Positions 43,216 to 52,920 of a stretch of 64,000 nucleotides of DNA are shown piece by piece. The DNA lies in assembly GCF_001443045.1 (NCBI RefSeq), contig NZ_LKPJ01000032.1, positions 24,365 to 88,364 on the forward strand. The letters run 5' to 3'. This DNA comes from Burkholderia ambifaria. Its GTDB lineage: Bacteria > Pseudomonadota > Gammaproteobacteria > Burkholderiales > Burkholderiaceae. A program made the position numbers and the translations under genes. Under the pieces are notes generated by a model that was given only the letters and a program-made list of their open reading frames with translations, made no database searches and was not told the DNA's origin. How positions within the stretch are numbered: position 1 is the first letter of the stretch; the number at the start of each line of letters is the position of its first letter.

Positions 43216-46051
43216 GGTCTGGCAATGGCTCGGAGGGGGACGATGCGCCGGGTACGTCGGTTTCGTCATCGGGTACGGCAGGCACGGCCGGCGGCGTGTC
43301 GACCGGCAGCGTGAACCAGAAGCGCGCACCCGTTACGCGGCCGTCGGCCGCCGTGCGGTTGAGCGCGCCGATTCTACCGCCGTGCGCCTCGACGATCGCG
43401 CGGCAGATCGCGAGGCCGAGCCCGATGCCCGGCGTCGCCGATTCCTTCTCGCCACGCGTGAACTTGTCGAAGATCCGCGTTTCCATCCCGGCCGGCAAGC
43501 CCGGGCCGTGATCGTCGACATGCACGCGCACGAACGGCCTGCCGTCGTCGGTCACGCGTTCGGCGCCGATGTCGATCGACGTGTCGGCCGGCGTGTACTT
43601 CGCCGCATTCTCGAACAGGTTGGTGAAGAGCCGCTCCATCAGCACCGCGTCCATCTGCAACAGCGGCAGGTCGGCCGGCAGCGCGACGCGCGCGGGATGA
43701 CGCGCAAGCACGCGCTTGCATGCGGCAAGCGCCGCGCCGACGGTTTCCTCGAGCAGCGACCACTGGCGCTTGAGCTGCAGGCTGCCGGCCTGCAGCCGCG
43801 CCATGTCGAGCAGGTTCGTGACGATGCCCGTCATCCGCAGCGCCTCGTCGTGGATCGCGTTGACGAGCTCGCCCTCGCGCTGCGCGGAACGTTCGGCCGC
43901 CGCGGCGTCACCGCGTTGCGCGGCCGCACGCCCGTTCGCGAGCATCGACGAGAAGCCGACGATCGTCGTGAGCGGCGTGCGCAGGTCGTGCGAGATCGCC
44001 GACAGCAGCGAGTTGCGCAGCCGTTCGGACTCCATGTTGACGAGCGCGTCGCGCGCGATCTCGACGTAGTGCACGCGTTCGAGCGCGAGCGCGATCTGCG
44101 CGGCGAACGCATCGAGCATGCGCAGCTGCTCGGGCACCTCGAGCTCGCGCGGATCGCGCGACGCCACCGCGAGCACGCCGCGCGTGCGCATCGGCGCCTT
44201 CAACGGCAGGTACAGCGCGGCGGTCGCGGGCAGCGTGTCGGTGCCGCGGCCGGCCGGTTTCTGCTGGTCGTACACCCACTGGCCGACGTCACGGTCGAGG
44301 TCGGCACCCGTCAGCGTGACGGCCGCGTCGGGCTCTTCGATCTTCTGCCGCACCTGGTCCGCGCTGTCGGGCAGCAGGAACGCGACGCGCGCGCGAAACA
44401 CCTCGCTCACGTGGCGGCTGCCGATCTCGACGATCTGCTCGGTCGTCAGCGCCGCACCGAGCTCGCGCGCCATCGCATAGATCGCGCCGGTGCGGCGCTC
44501 GCGGCGCTGCGCGATGCTCGCCTGGCGCGTGAGCGTCGACGTCAGGTGGCTGATCACGAGCGACGTGAGCAGCATCCCGAAGAAGGTCAGCAGGTACTGC
44601 GTGTCGCTCACCGAGAACGACATGCGCGGCGGCACGAAGAAGTAATCGAACGCGGCGACCGACAGGAACGACTGCAGCACGCCCGGGCCGCGCCCGAGCC
44701 GCACGGCCGAGAACACGACGCCGAGCAGGTACAGCATCACGAGGTTCGTGAGGTCGAGCCGCTCGGACACGATGCTCGCGACCCCGGTGATCGCCGCGCA
44801 GATCGCGGCCGCATACACGTAGTGACGCGGCGGCGAACGCCGCATGCCGAATTGCGCGAACGCGTCGCGCCAGTCGCGTGCGCGCGCGTCGAGCGGCGCC
44901 GCGCGCACTTCGTCGCTCGCCGACGCGCGAATCAGCATCAGGTCGACGTCGCCCGCGCGTTCGGCGAGCTTTTCGCCAAACGGTCGCGCGAAGCGGCGCG
45001 CGAGCCCCGTCTTCGGCGAACCGCCCGCAACCAGCTTCGACACGTTGCGCACCTTTGCATAACCGATCAGCGCGGCGACCGCGTCGTCGCCGGCGAGCGT
45101 GGCCGTCTCCGCGCCGAGCTCGGCCGCGAGCTTCAGCGCATCGAGCGTGCGCTGCCGCCGCGCGTCGGGCAGCCGCTGCAGCCGCGGTGTCTCGACGTAC
45201 ACGGCGATCCAGTCGGCCTTCACGCTCGCGGCAAGCCGCGCGGCCGCGCGCACCAGCGTCGGCGCCTCGGGGCCGGGCCCGACGCACACGAGCAGCCGTT
45301 CGCGCGCCTGCCAGATGCGCTGGATCGAGCGGTCGGCCCGGTACTCGCGCATCTGCGCGTCGACGCGGTCGGCCGTGCGCCGCAGCGCCAGTTCGCGCAG
45401 CGCGATCAGGTTGCCCTTGCGGAAGAAGTTGCGCACCGCGCGCTCCGCCTGCTGCGCGAGATACACCTTGCCGTCGCGCATCCGCTCGAGCAGTTCCTCG
45501 GCCGGCAGGTCGACCAGCGTGACCTCGTCGGCCGCGTCGAACACGCGGTCGGGCACGGTCTCCCACACGCGGATGCCGGTGATCGCACCGACCACGTCGT
45601 TCAGGCTTTCCAGATGCTGGACGTTGACGGTGGTGTACACCTCGATGCCCGCGTCGAGCAGTTCGTAGACGTCCTGCCAGCGCTTCAGGTGACGCGCGCC
45701 CTGCACGTTCGAATGCGCGAGTTCGTCGACGAGGATCAGCTGCGGCGCGCGCGCGAGCGCGCCGTCGAGATCGAATTCGGCAAGCGTGCGGCCGCGATGC
45801 TCGATGCGCGCGAGCGGCAGCACGTCGAGGCCGTCGAGCAGCGCGGCGGTTTCGCTGCGGCCGTGGGTCTCCACGATGCCGACGACGACGTCGATGCCAT
45901 CCTGCAGGCGCTGGCGCGCGGCCTGCAGCATCGCGTAGGTCTTGCCGACGCCGGCGGATGCGCCGAAGAAGATCTTGAGCTGGCCGCGCCGCTGCTTTTC
46001 TTCGTCGCGCTGCAGCTTGTCGAGGAGTTGGTCGGGATCGGGGCGGTTCAT
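43208..46051 (-). CDS. kdpD: Sensor histidine kinase KdpD
   Basis: Senses K+ limitation and phosphorylates KdpE. 947 aa from the ATG at 46051 (MNRPDPDQLLDKLQ). N-terminal KdpD domain with Walker A-like GASAGVGKTYAML, then the universal-stress domain, four short membrane helices (around the middle), GAF-like, HisKA with H-box SHDLRTPLTTIVGFS, and HATPase. A longer frame to 46228 has no homology-like sequence. Confidence 0.94.
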   Translation of the reverse strand: MNRPDPDQLLDKLQRDEEKQRRGQLKIFFGASAGVGKTYAMLQAARQRLQDGIDVVVGIVETHGRSETAALLDGLDVLPLARIEHRGRTLAEFDLDGALARAPQLILVDELAHSNVQGARHLKRWQDVYELLDAGIEVYTTVNVQHLESLNDVVGAITGIRVWETVPDRVFDAADEVTLVDLPAEELLERMRDGKVYLAQQAERAVRNFFRKGNLIALRELALRRTADRVDAQMREYRADRSIQRIWQARERLLVCVGPGPEAPTLVRAAARLAASVKADWIAVYVETPRLQRLPDARRQRTLDALKLAAELGAETATLAGDDAVAALIGYAKVRNVSKLVAGGSPKTGLARRFARPFGEKLAERAGDVDLMLIRASASDEVRAAPLDARARDWRDAFAQFGMRRSPPRHYVYAAAICAAITGVASIVSERLDLTNLVMLYLLGVVFSAVRLGRGPGVLQSFLSVAAFDYFFVPPRMSFSVSDTQYLLTFFGMLLTSLVISHLTSTLTRQASIAQRRERRTGAIYAMARELGAALTTEQIVEIGSRHVSEVFRARVAFLLPDSADQVRQKIEEPDAAVTLTGADLDRDVGQWVYDQQKPAGRGTDTLPATAALYLPLKAPMRTRGVLAVASRDPRELEVPEQLRMLDAFAAQIALALERVHYVEIARDALVNMESERLRNSLLSAISHDLRTPLTTIVGFSSMLANGRAAAQRGDAAAAERSAQREGELVNAIHDEALRMTGIVTNLLDMARLQAGSLQLKRQWSLLEETVGAALAACKRVLARHPARVALPADLPLLQMDAVLMERLFTNLFENAAKYTPADTSIDIGAERVTDDGRPFVRVHVDDHGPGLPAGMETRIFDKFTRGEKESATPGIGLGLAICRAIVEAHGGRIGALNRTAADGRVTGARFWFTLPVDTPPAVPAVPDDETDVPGASSPSEPLPDHE

Positions 46052-46196
46052 GCGTGACGAAGGCGAAGCGCCGGGTTGCGCGCGAGTACAGGCATTGTTG
46101 TTCCAAATCGCCGCAAAAGGCAAAGACGGCGCATGCGCCGCCGGAAAAATCGGACCCGGCGCGCCGCAAGCCGCGCCGGAGTGTCCGGATTCGCGT

Positions 46197-46778
46197 TCAG
46201 TGCGTGGCCTGTGCCGCGTCGAGCGCAAGGTTCAGCTTCAGCACGTTCACGCGCGGCTCGCCGAGCACGCCGAACTGGCGGCCCGCCGTGTTCGCGGCGA
46301 CGAGCAGCGCGACCGCGTCGGCCGTCAGGTTGCGCGCCTTCGCGACACGCTCGACCTGATACGCGGCGGCGGCCGGCGTGATCTCCGGATCGAGGCCGCT
46401 CGCCGACGCCGTCACGAGGTCGACCGGCACGGCCTTCGACAGGTCGGTGCCCGCGTCGCGCAGCGCGGCGATGCGCGCCTTCACCTGATCGGCGAGCGAC
46501 GGATTCAGCGGGCCGAGGTTCGAGCCGCCGGAGCCGCTCGCGTTGTACGGCATCGGCGACGTGGCGGACAGCCGGCCCCAGAAGTACTTCGGCGCATCGA
46601 ACGGCTGGCCGATCAGCGCGGAGCCGATCGCACGGCCGTCCTTCTCGATCAGGCTGCCGTTCGCCTGCGACGGGAACACGGCCTGGCCGAACACGGTCGT
46701 CACGGCCGGGTAAGCGAGCCCCGTCACGACGGTCAGTACGACAAAGATCACGACGAGCGGGCGAATCAAGGTTTTCAT
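46197..46778 (-). CDS. kdpC: Potassium-transporting ATPase subunit KdpC
   Basis: Assembly and affinity subunit of the Kdp P-type ATPase. 193 aa with one N-terminal helix (LIRPLVVIFVVLTVVTGLAY) and SQANGSLI, the KdpC signature. About 145 nt precede kdpD. Confidence 0.95.
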   Translation of the reverse strand: MKTLIRPLVVIFVVLTVVTGLAYPAVTTVFGQAVFPSQANGSLIEKDGRAIGSALIGQPFDAPKYFWGRLSATSPMPYNASGSGGSNLGPLNPSLADQVKARIAALRDAGTDLSKAVPVDLVTASASGLDPEITPAAAAYQVERVAKARNLTADAVALLVAANTAGRQFGVLGEPRVNVLKLNLALDAAQATH

Positions 46779-46802
46779 GATGGTTCCTTCAGGTGCGGCG
46801 CA

Positions 46803-48887
46803 TCAGGCCCAGCCGAGCGTGGCGAGCGTCATGTCGATCAGCTTGATGAACGGGAACGGCAGCAGCATGCCGCCGAGGCCATACACCAGCAGGTTGCGGC
46901 GCAAGAGCGACGCGGCGCCGAGCGGCCGGTAGGTGACGCCCTTCAGCGCGAGCGGGATCAGCGCGACGATGATCAGCGCGTTGAAGATCACCGCCGACAG
47001 GATCGCGGATGCCGGCGAGCTCAGGTGCATGATGTCGAGCACGCGCAGCTGCGGGTACGTCGTCACGAACGCGGCCGGAATGATCGCGAAATACTTCGCG
47101 ATGTCGTTCGCGATCGAGAACGTCGTCAGCGAACCGCGCGTCATCAGCATCTGCTTGCCGATCTCGACGATCTCGATCAGCTTGGTCGGGTTCGAGTCGA
47201 GGTCGACCATGTTGCCGGCTTCCTTCGCGGCCTGCGTGCCGGTGTTCATCGCCACCGCCACGTCGGCCTGCGCGAGCGCCGGCGCGTCGTTGGTGCCGTC
47301 GCCCGTCATCGCGACGAGGCGCCCCGCCGCCTGGTGCTCGCGGATCGTCGCGAGCTTGGTTTCCGGCGTCGCTTCCGCGAGGAAGTCGTCGACGCCGGCC
47401 TCCGCCGCGATCGCCGCGGCCGTCAGCCGGTTGTCGCCCGTCACCATCACGGTCTTGATGCCCATCCTGCGCAACTCGGCGAAGCGCTCCTTGATGCCGC
47501 CCTTCACGATGTCCTTCAGCTCGATCACGCCCAGCACGCGCGCCACGCCGTCATGCAGATCGGCCACGACGAGCGGCGTACTGCCGCGGCGCGCGACGTC
47601 GTCGACCGCCCGGCGCACTTCTTCCGGAAAGCGGCTGCCGTGCGTCTCGACGTAGCGGCGGATCGCATCGGCCGCGCCCTTGCGGATTTCTCGGCCGGGG
47701 AGATCGACGCCGCTCATCCGCGTCTGCGCGGAAAAGCCGAGGAACGTCGCATGCAGTTGCGCCATGTCGCGCTGGCGGATGTTGAAGCGCTCCTTGGCCA
47801 GCACGACGATGCTGCGCCCTTCCGGCGTTTCGTCGGCGAGCGACGACAGCTGCGCGGCGTCGGCCAGCGCTTCCTCGGTCACGCCCGGCGCGGGCACGAA
47901 CATCGACGCCTGGCGATTGCCGAGCGTGATCGTGCCGGTCTTGTCGAGCAGCAGCACGTCGACGTCGCCGGCCGCCTCCACCGCGCGGCCCGACGTCGCG
48001 ATCACGTTCGCCTGCATCATCCGGCTCATCCCCGCGACGCCGATCGCGGACAAGAGCCCGCCGATCGTTGTCGGGATCAGGCACACCAGCAGCGCGACGA
48101 GCGCGGTGATCGTCACCACGTGGCCGGCCTTCATTGTTTCGACGGAGAACATCGAAAACGGCAGCAGCGTCGCGGTTGCCAGCAGCATCACGATCGTCAG
48201 CGCGACGAGCAGGATCGTCAGCGCGACCTCGTTCGGCGTCTTCTTGCGCTTCGCGCCTTCGACCATCGCGATCATCCGGTCGAGGAACGCCTCGCCGGGA
48301 TTCGCCGTCACCTTCACGACGATCCAGTCCGACAGCACGCGCGTGCCGCCCGTCACCGACGAGAAGTCGCCGCCCGACTCGCGGATCACCGGCGCGGATT
48401 CGCCGGTGATCGCCGATTCGTCGACCGATGCGACACCGTCGACGACTTCACCGTCGGCCGGGATCACGTCGCCGGCCTCGACCAGCACGACGTCGCCACG
48501 GCGCAGGTCGGACGCGGTCGTGATGCGGATCGGCGACTTCGGGTGCGGCTCGTTCAGCTTCTTCGCCATCACGTCCTTCTTCGCACTGCGCAGCGATGCG
48601 GCCTGCGCCTTCGAACGCCCTTCGGCGAGCGCTTCGGCGAAGTTCGCGAACAGCACGGTGAACCACAGCCACAGCGCGATCGCGAGGATGAAGCCCGCGG
48701 GCGCCTCGGCCTGGCCGGCGAGCGCCGCGATCCACAGGATCGTGGTCAGGATGCTGCCGACGTACACGCAGAACATCACCGGGTTGCGGAACTGCGTGCG
48801 CGGCGTGAGTTTCTTGAACGAGTCCACGATCGCCGGACGCAGCAGCGCCGGATCGAACATGGACCGTGTTGCGGAATGTTGAGTCAT
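46803..48887 (-). CDS. kdpB: Potassium-transporting ATPase ATP-binding subunit KdpB
   Basis: P-type ATPase catalytic subunit. 694 aa. Phosphorylation motif LLDKTGTIT, actuator motif ITGESAPV, hinge GDGTNDAPAL and multiple helices are intact. It sits between kdpC and kdpA. Confidence 0.97.
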   Translation of the reverse strand: MTQHSATRSMFDPALLRPAIVDSFKKLTPRTQFRNPVMFCVYVGSILTTILWIAALAGQAEAPAGFILAIALWLWFTVLFANFAEALAEGRSKAQAASLRSAKKDVMAKKLNEPHPKSPIRITTASDLRRGDVVLVEAGDVIPADGEVVDGVASVDESAITGESAPVIRESGGDFSSVTGGTRVLSDWIVVKVTANPGEAFLDRMIAMVEGAKRKKTPNEVALTILLVALTIVMLLATATLLPFSMFSVETMKAGHVVTITALVALLVCLIPTTIGGLLSAIGVAGMSRMMQANVIATSGRAVEAAGDVDVLLLDKTGTITLGNRQASMFVPAPGVTEEALADAAQLSSLADETPEGRSIVVLAKERFNIRQRDMAQLHATFLGFSAQTRMSGVDLPGREIRKGAADAIRRYVETHGSRFPEEVRRAVDDVARRGSTPLVVADLHDGVARVLGVIELKDIVKGGIKERFAELRRMGIKTVMVTGDNRLTAAAIAAEAGVDDFLAEATPETKLATIREHQAAGRLVAMTGDGTNDAPALAQADVAVAMNTGTQAAKEAGNMVDLDSNPTKLIEIVEIGKQMLMTRGSLTTFSIANDIAKYFAIIPAAFVTTYPQLRVLDIMHLSSPASAILSAVIFNALIIVALIPLALKGVTYRPLGAASLLRRNLLVYGLGGMLLPFPFIKLIDMTLATLGWA

Positions 48888-48941
48888 TGCGATCTCTTCA
48901 ATCTCTTCAGTCTTTTCAAGGTGTCGTCATGCGCTCGCGCA

Positions 48942-50747
48942 TCACGCGCCCAGCCACATCATCAGATGCTCGACGCCCGGGCCGAGCGCGAGCGCCGGCA
49001 CGTAGGTCAGCGCGCCCACCAGCAGCACGGTGCCGAGCAGCAGCACGACGAACAGCGGACCGTGTGTCGGCAGCGTGCCGCTCGTCACCGCGATGCGCTT
49101 CTTCGCGGCCAGCGAGCCGGCGATCGCCAGCACCGGCACGATCGTGCCGAAGCGGCCGAACCACATCGCGACCGCGGTCATCCAGTTGTAGAACGGCGTG
49201 CCGACCGTCAGGCCCGCGAACGCGCTGCCGTTGTTGTTCGCGGCCGAGCTGAACGCGTACAGGATTTCCGAGAAGCCGTGCGGGCCCGGATTCGCGATGC
49301 CGGCCTTGCCCGCGTCCGCCAGCACCGCGATCGACGTGCCGAGCAGCACGAGCAGCGGCGTGAGCAGCACGACGATCGACACCATCTTCATCTCGTACGA
49401 CTCGATCTTCTTGCCGACGTATTCGGGCGTGCGGCCGATCATCAGGCCGGCGACGAACACCGCGAGCAGCGCGAACACGAGCATCCCGTAGAGGCCGGAA
49501 CCGACGCCGCCGTAGATCACCTCGCCGAGTTGCATCAGCAGCATCGGCACGAGGCCGCCGAGCGGGGTCAGCGAATCGTGCATCGTGTCGACCGCGCCGC
49601 ACGACGCGGCCGTGGTCGCGACCGTGAAGATGCCGGTCTGCGCGATGCCGAAGCGCGTTTCCTTGCCTTCCATGTTGCCGCCCGGCTGCAGCGCGCTCGT
49701 CGACTGGTCGACGTGAAGCGCTGCGAGCGTCGGGTTGCCGGCCTGCTCGGCGCTCACCTCGACGCCGATCGCCACGGCGAACGCGACCGTCATCGCCGCG
49801 AGCACCGCGATCCCCTGCCGGCGGTCGCCGATCACGCGGCCGAACACGAGACACAGCGCGGCCGGGATGATCAGGATCGAGAAGACCTGGATGAAGTTCG
49901 TGAACGGCGTCGGGTTCTCGAACGGATGCGCGGAGTTCGCGTTGAAGAAGCCGCCGCCGTTGGTGCCGAGCATCTTGATCGCTTCCTGCGACGCGACCGG
50001 GCCCATCGCGAGCGTCTGCTTCACGAGCGGGGTCGGCACCGTGACCGGATTGCCCTTGTCGTCCTTCACCGGACTGCCCTGCGCGTCGAGCTTCGGCGCC
50101 GCATAGGTGCTCGCCTGCAGCACCGGCACGTCCTGGTACGCCTTCATGTTCTGGATCACGCCCTGGCTCATCAGCAGCGCGGCGATGATCATCGACATCG
50201 GCACGAGCACGTACAGCGTCACGCGCGTGAGGTCGACCCAGAAGTTGCCGATCGTCTGCGCGGTGTGGCGCGCAAAGCCGCGGATCAGCGCGATCACGAC
50301 GACGATGCCGGTCGCCGCCGACAGGAAGTTCTGCACGGTCAGGCCGAGCATCTGCGTCAGGTAGCTGACGGTCTGCTCGGGCGTGTAGTCCTGCCAGTTC
50401 GTGTTGGTGACGAAGCTGACAGCCGTGTTGAACGCGCCGTCGACCGTCATCGCGCCGAACTGCTGCGGGTTGCCGGGCAGGACGCCCTGCAGGCGCAACA
50501 GGCCGTATAGGAACAGCGCGCCGAGCGCGTTGAACGCGATCGTCGCGACCGCGTATTGCTTCCAGTTCATTTCGGTGCCGGCATCGACGCCGGCGATGCG
50601 GTACAGCACGCGCTCGAGCGGCCCGAGCACGCGCACGACGCGCGAGCTGCCGTCCATCACGGCGGACAGGTAGCGCGCGACCGGCACGGCCGCCGCGAGC
50701 AGCACGACGATGAACAGCAGCGTCTGCAACAGGTTGTTCGCGTTCAT
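48942..50747 (-). CDS. kdpA: Potassium-transporting ATPase subunit KdpA
   Basis: K+ channel-like subunit with about 10 helices. 601 aa from the ATG at 50747 (MNANNLLQTLLFIVVLL), coupled to kdpF by ATGA. Selectivity-filter-like TNGGGFF and TNTNWQ are present. KdpB start is 54 nt downstream. Confidence 0.96.
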   Translation of the reverse strand: MNANNLLQTLLFIVVLLAAAVPVARYLSAVMDGSSRVVRVLGPLERVLYRIAGVDAGTEMNWKQYAVATIAFNALGALFLYGLLRLQGVLPGNPQQFGAMTVDGAFNTAVSFVTNTNWQDYTPEQTVSYLTQMLGLTVQNFLSAATGIVVVIALIRGFARHTAQTIGNFWVDLTRVTLYVLVPMSMIIAALLMSQGVIQNMKAYQDVPVLQASTYAAPKLDAQGSPVKDDKGNPVTVPTPLVKQTLAMGPVASQEAIKMLGTNGGGFFNANSAHPFENPTPFTNFIQVFSILIIPAALCLVFGRVIGDRRQGIAVLAAMTVAFAVAIGVEVSAEQAGNPTLAALHVDQSTSALQPGGNMEGKETRFGIAQTGIFTVATTAASCGAVDTMHDSLTPLGGLVPMLLMQLGEVIYGGVGSGLYGMLVFALLAVFVAGLMIGRTPEYVGKKIESYEMKMVSIVVLLTPLLVLLGTSIAVLADAGKAGIANPGPHGFSEILYAFSSAANNNGSAFAGLTVGTPFYNWMTAVAMWFGRFGTIVPVLAIAGSLAAKKRIAVTSGTLPTHGPLFVVLLLGTVLLVGALTYVPALALGPGVEHLMMWLGA

Positions 50748-50836
50748 TCGATGTCCTCCGCGCGCAGCAGCGCAAAGACGAGATACGCGAACAGCAGGGC
50801 CGTCGAGGCGCCCGCCAGCCAAAGCATCCAGGTCAT
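50744..50836 (-). CDS. kdpF: Potassium-transporting ATPase subunit KdpF
   Basis: 30-residue membrane peptide (MTWMLWLAGASTALLFAYLV, then FALLRAEDIE) that stabilises the Kdp complex. One helix. Its TGA overlaps the kdpA ATG and its ATG overlaps the stop of the preceding small ORF. Confidence 0.92.
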   Translation of the reverse strand: MTWMLWLAGASTALLFAYLVFALLRAEDIE

Positions 50837-50940
50837 GCTCGCCCCCCGCGACCGTATTGCGCGAGCTTCTCGCAACCGGCAAGCAAACCGAGGATCAGCG
50901 CTGTGAACAGCACCAGTGCGCCGATGAAAACCCCATCCAT
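50833..50940 (-). CDS. Small membrane ORF upstream of kdpF, function unknown
   Basis: 35 aa: MDGVFIGALVLFTALILGLL then AGCEKLAQYGRGGRA. One hydrophobic helix, with a Cys in LLAGC that resembles a lipobox, and a polar basic tail. GGAG lies nine nt before the ATG and the stop overlaps kdpF's ATG (ATGA). Coding is supported by that coupling and by position in the operon; it may be an additional Kdp accessory peptide. Confidence 0.65.
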   Translation of the reverse strand: MDGVFIGALVLFTALILGLLAGCEKLAQYGRGGRA

Positions 50941-51024
50941 TTTTGTGTTCTCCGTCGTCGAAATCGGACGACTAGAACCTTATGGGAACGCGCGTAAAGG
51001 ACGGATCAAAGGTAACCGGGCGGA

Positions 51025-51041
51025 TATAAAAAACGCGTAAA
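51025..51041 (-). promoter_or_regulatory. Candidate KdpE binding box
   Basis: On the minus strand TTTACG-CGTTT-TTTATA: two 6-nt half-sites as a direct repeat with 5-bp spacing, followed by CCGCCCG, 85-100 nt before the small ORF. The E. coli kdp site, as I recall it, has the same half-site-spacer layout (TTTATA, 5 bp, TTTACA). Confidence 0.55.
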
Positions 51042-51144
51042 CGCGCGCGGCGGGGAATGGCGGGCGGGACAAGAGAGAGGACGGGCGGCGGCCAGCGCCG
51101 CCGCGAGGGTGCGTGCCGGCGTGGTGCCGGCACGCAGGGATGCG

Positions 51145-52119
51145 TCAGGGAACGAGGATCGTCGAGCCGGTCGTCTTGCGCGACTCGAGGTCGGCATGCG
51201 CGCGGCCGACTTCCGCGAGCGGATAACGCTGGTTGATGCTCGTTTTCACCTTGCCTGACAGGATCACGTCGAACAGCTCGGCGGCCGCGGCTTCGAGATC
51301 GGCGCGCTTCGCGATGTACGAGAACAGCGTCGGGCGCGTGAAGAACAGCGAGCCGCGCGACGAGAACTCCTTCGAATCGATCGCCGGCAGCGGGCCCGAC
51401 GCATTGCCGAAGCTGACGAAGTAGCCAAGCGGCGCGAGGCAGTCGAGCGAACCGATGTAGGTATCTTTGCCGATCGAATCGTAGACGACCGGCACGCCCG
51501 CGCCGTTCGTGATCTCCTTCACGCGCTGCGTGAAGTTCTCGCGCGTATAGACGATCGGATGATCGCAGCCGTGCGCCTGCGCGAGCGCGGCCTTTTCGTC
51601 GGAACCGACCGTCCCGATCACGGTGGCGCCGAGCGCCTTCGCCCACTGGCACACGAGCAGGCCGACACCGCCGGCCGCCGCGTGGATCAGGATCGTGTCG
51701 CCGGCCTTCACCGGATACGTGCGGCGCAGCAGGTAGTGCGCGGTCAGCCCTTGCAGCATCACCGATGCCGCGTCGTCGTAGCTGATCCCGTCAGGCAGCT
51801 TCACGAGCCGCTCGGCCGGCATCACGCGCTCCTGCGCGTAGGCGCCCGGCGGCTGCCCGACATACGCGACGCGATCGCCCACCTTGAGCGCGGTCACGCC
51901 GTCGCCGACGGCCGTCACCTCGCCGGCGGCCTCCATCCCGAGGCCGCCGGGCAGCGGCTGCGGATAGAGACCCGTGCGGAAGTACACGTCGATGTAGTTG
52001 AGCCCGACCGCGTGTTGCCGGATCCGGACTTCGCCCGCCTTCGGCGCGCCGACCTCCACATCGACCCACTTCATCACGTCCGGGCCGCCCGGCTGGTCGT
52101 ATCGGATTGCTTTCGGCAT
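51145..52119 (-). CDS. qor: Quinone oxidoreductase (NADPH-dependent, QOR1-like)
   Basis: 324 aa from the ATG at 52119 (MPKAIRYDQPGGPDVMKWVD). Contains HAAAGGVGLLVCQWAKALG for NADPH and the QOR signature NYIDVYFRTGLYPQPLP. Zinc-binding cysteines are absent. Substrate quinones; a paralogue of the gene at 7803-8822. The 51042-51144 gap has no gene. Confidence 0.92.
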   Translation of the reverse strand: MPKAIRYDQPGGPDVMKWVDVEVGAPKAGEVRIRQHAVGLNYIDVYFRTGLYPQPLPGGLGMEAAGEVTAVGDGVTALKVGDRVAYVGQPPGAYAQERVMPAERLVKLPDGISYDDAASVMLQGLTAHYLLRRTYPVKAGDTILIHAAAGGVGLLVCQWAKALGATVIGTVGSDEKAALAQAHGCDHPIVYTRENFTQRVKEITNGAGVPVVYDSIGKDTYIGSLDCLAPLGYFVSFGNASGPLPAIDSKEFSSRGSLFFTRPTLFSYIAKRADLEAAAAELFDVILSGKVKTSINQRYPLAEVGRAHADLESRKTTGSTILVP

Positions 52120-52589
52120 CGTTTTGCTCCTCGTTTGTCTGGAATCTGGAAATCCGGCCCGGCGAATGTATCGACGTCGCGCCGGCGGCAATGCGGGCGA
52201 ACGCGGGTCGTAGCGGACGATTCTCGCGCGTCGTGCGCGGTCGTGCAGCGCGTCGATGCAATCCCTTTACATCGGTAGGGTTTTCGCTGAAAACGGATTG
52301 CATGAGCCCAGCGTGCGAAGGACGGCGTGGTATGAGACCGATCGCTGCCGTTCGTTTCCCTGCCGGCGGCGTCAATGATGTTCGGCACACTTTGTCACGT
52401 TTTACGTCATGCCACGCTCTCCGCGATGGCCGAAATATGCCGATCCGTCATTTCTCGCCGCGTCGACGCGCTTTTCCCCGAACCGGCGAATGCCGATGTC
52501 GACCGGCCCGGCACTTGGTCTCGCCAGGGTCATTTACGAGATGGCCACCGTGCTAATTTGCCCGCTGCCCAATTCGCTAGGTCAACGCC
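52120..52589. other. 470-nt intergenic region, no gene recognised
   Basis: No frame here shows recognisable domains or a ribosome site. TGTCACGTTTTACGTCATGCC-like sequence around 52390-52410 might hold a regulator site; nothing definite. Confidence 0.4.
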
Positions 52590-52878
52590 ATGAAGCACTT
52601 TCTTGTCAGGAACGTGTTTGCTTTCGCGTCGTTGTCCGCAAGTATCGGCAGCGCAACCGCGGCTCCGCTACCGCGTGCGGACGGCGCCCGTCTGCTCGAC
52701 GGCCTGAGCCGTTCCGACAACAGTCCGTAGCCGACGCCGAGCGCCACGCGATGGCCTGGTATCTGGCGGGCGTGTCCGATGCGACCGAAGGCAAGGACTG
52801 GTGCGACAACGGGCGTGTCAAACCGGGAGAAATCGATTCGGAAGTGCTCGGTGATCTCGGGAAACGGCCAAGGGGGGT
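52590..52878 (+). pseudogene. Frameshifted Rap1a/Tai-like immunity gene remnant
   Basis: First frame: ATG at 52590 gives a signal peptide (MKHFLVRNVFAFASLSASIG) and DGARLLDGLSRSDN, then stops at 52730. In the +1-shifted frame the sequence continues ADAERHAMAWYLAGVSDATE, GKDWC and PGEIDSEVLGDL, the core of the Rap1a/Tai immunity family, and then ends in unrelated residues. So there is a frameshift around 52725 and the C-terminus is lost. Family recognition is from pattern memory. Confidence 0.6.
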
Positions 52879-52920
52879 GTCAGAATTTCCGTGTTCAAGG
52901 CGGGTTGAGATTCACACGGA
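52871..52920. mobile_element. Possible insertion-sequence terminal fragment
   Basis: A G-run and GGTGTCAGAATTTCCGTGT, followed by an inverted copy ACACGGA of TCCGTGT (52888-52894 with 52914-52920). This resembles ends of IS256-type elements in Burkholderia. No transposase frame is present. Confidence 0.3.

Noticed and set aside
45942..50510. 1522-codon plus-strand open frame opposite the kdp genes
   Set aside because: Antisense of kdpC, kdpB and kdpA; composition is biased with His/Arg/Asp runs and no domain.
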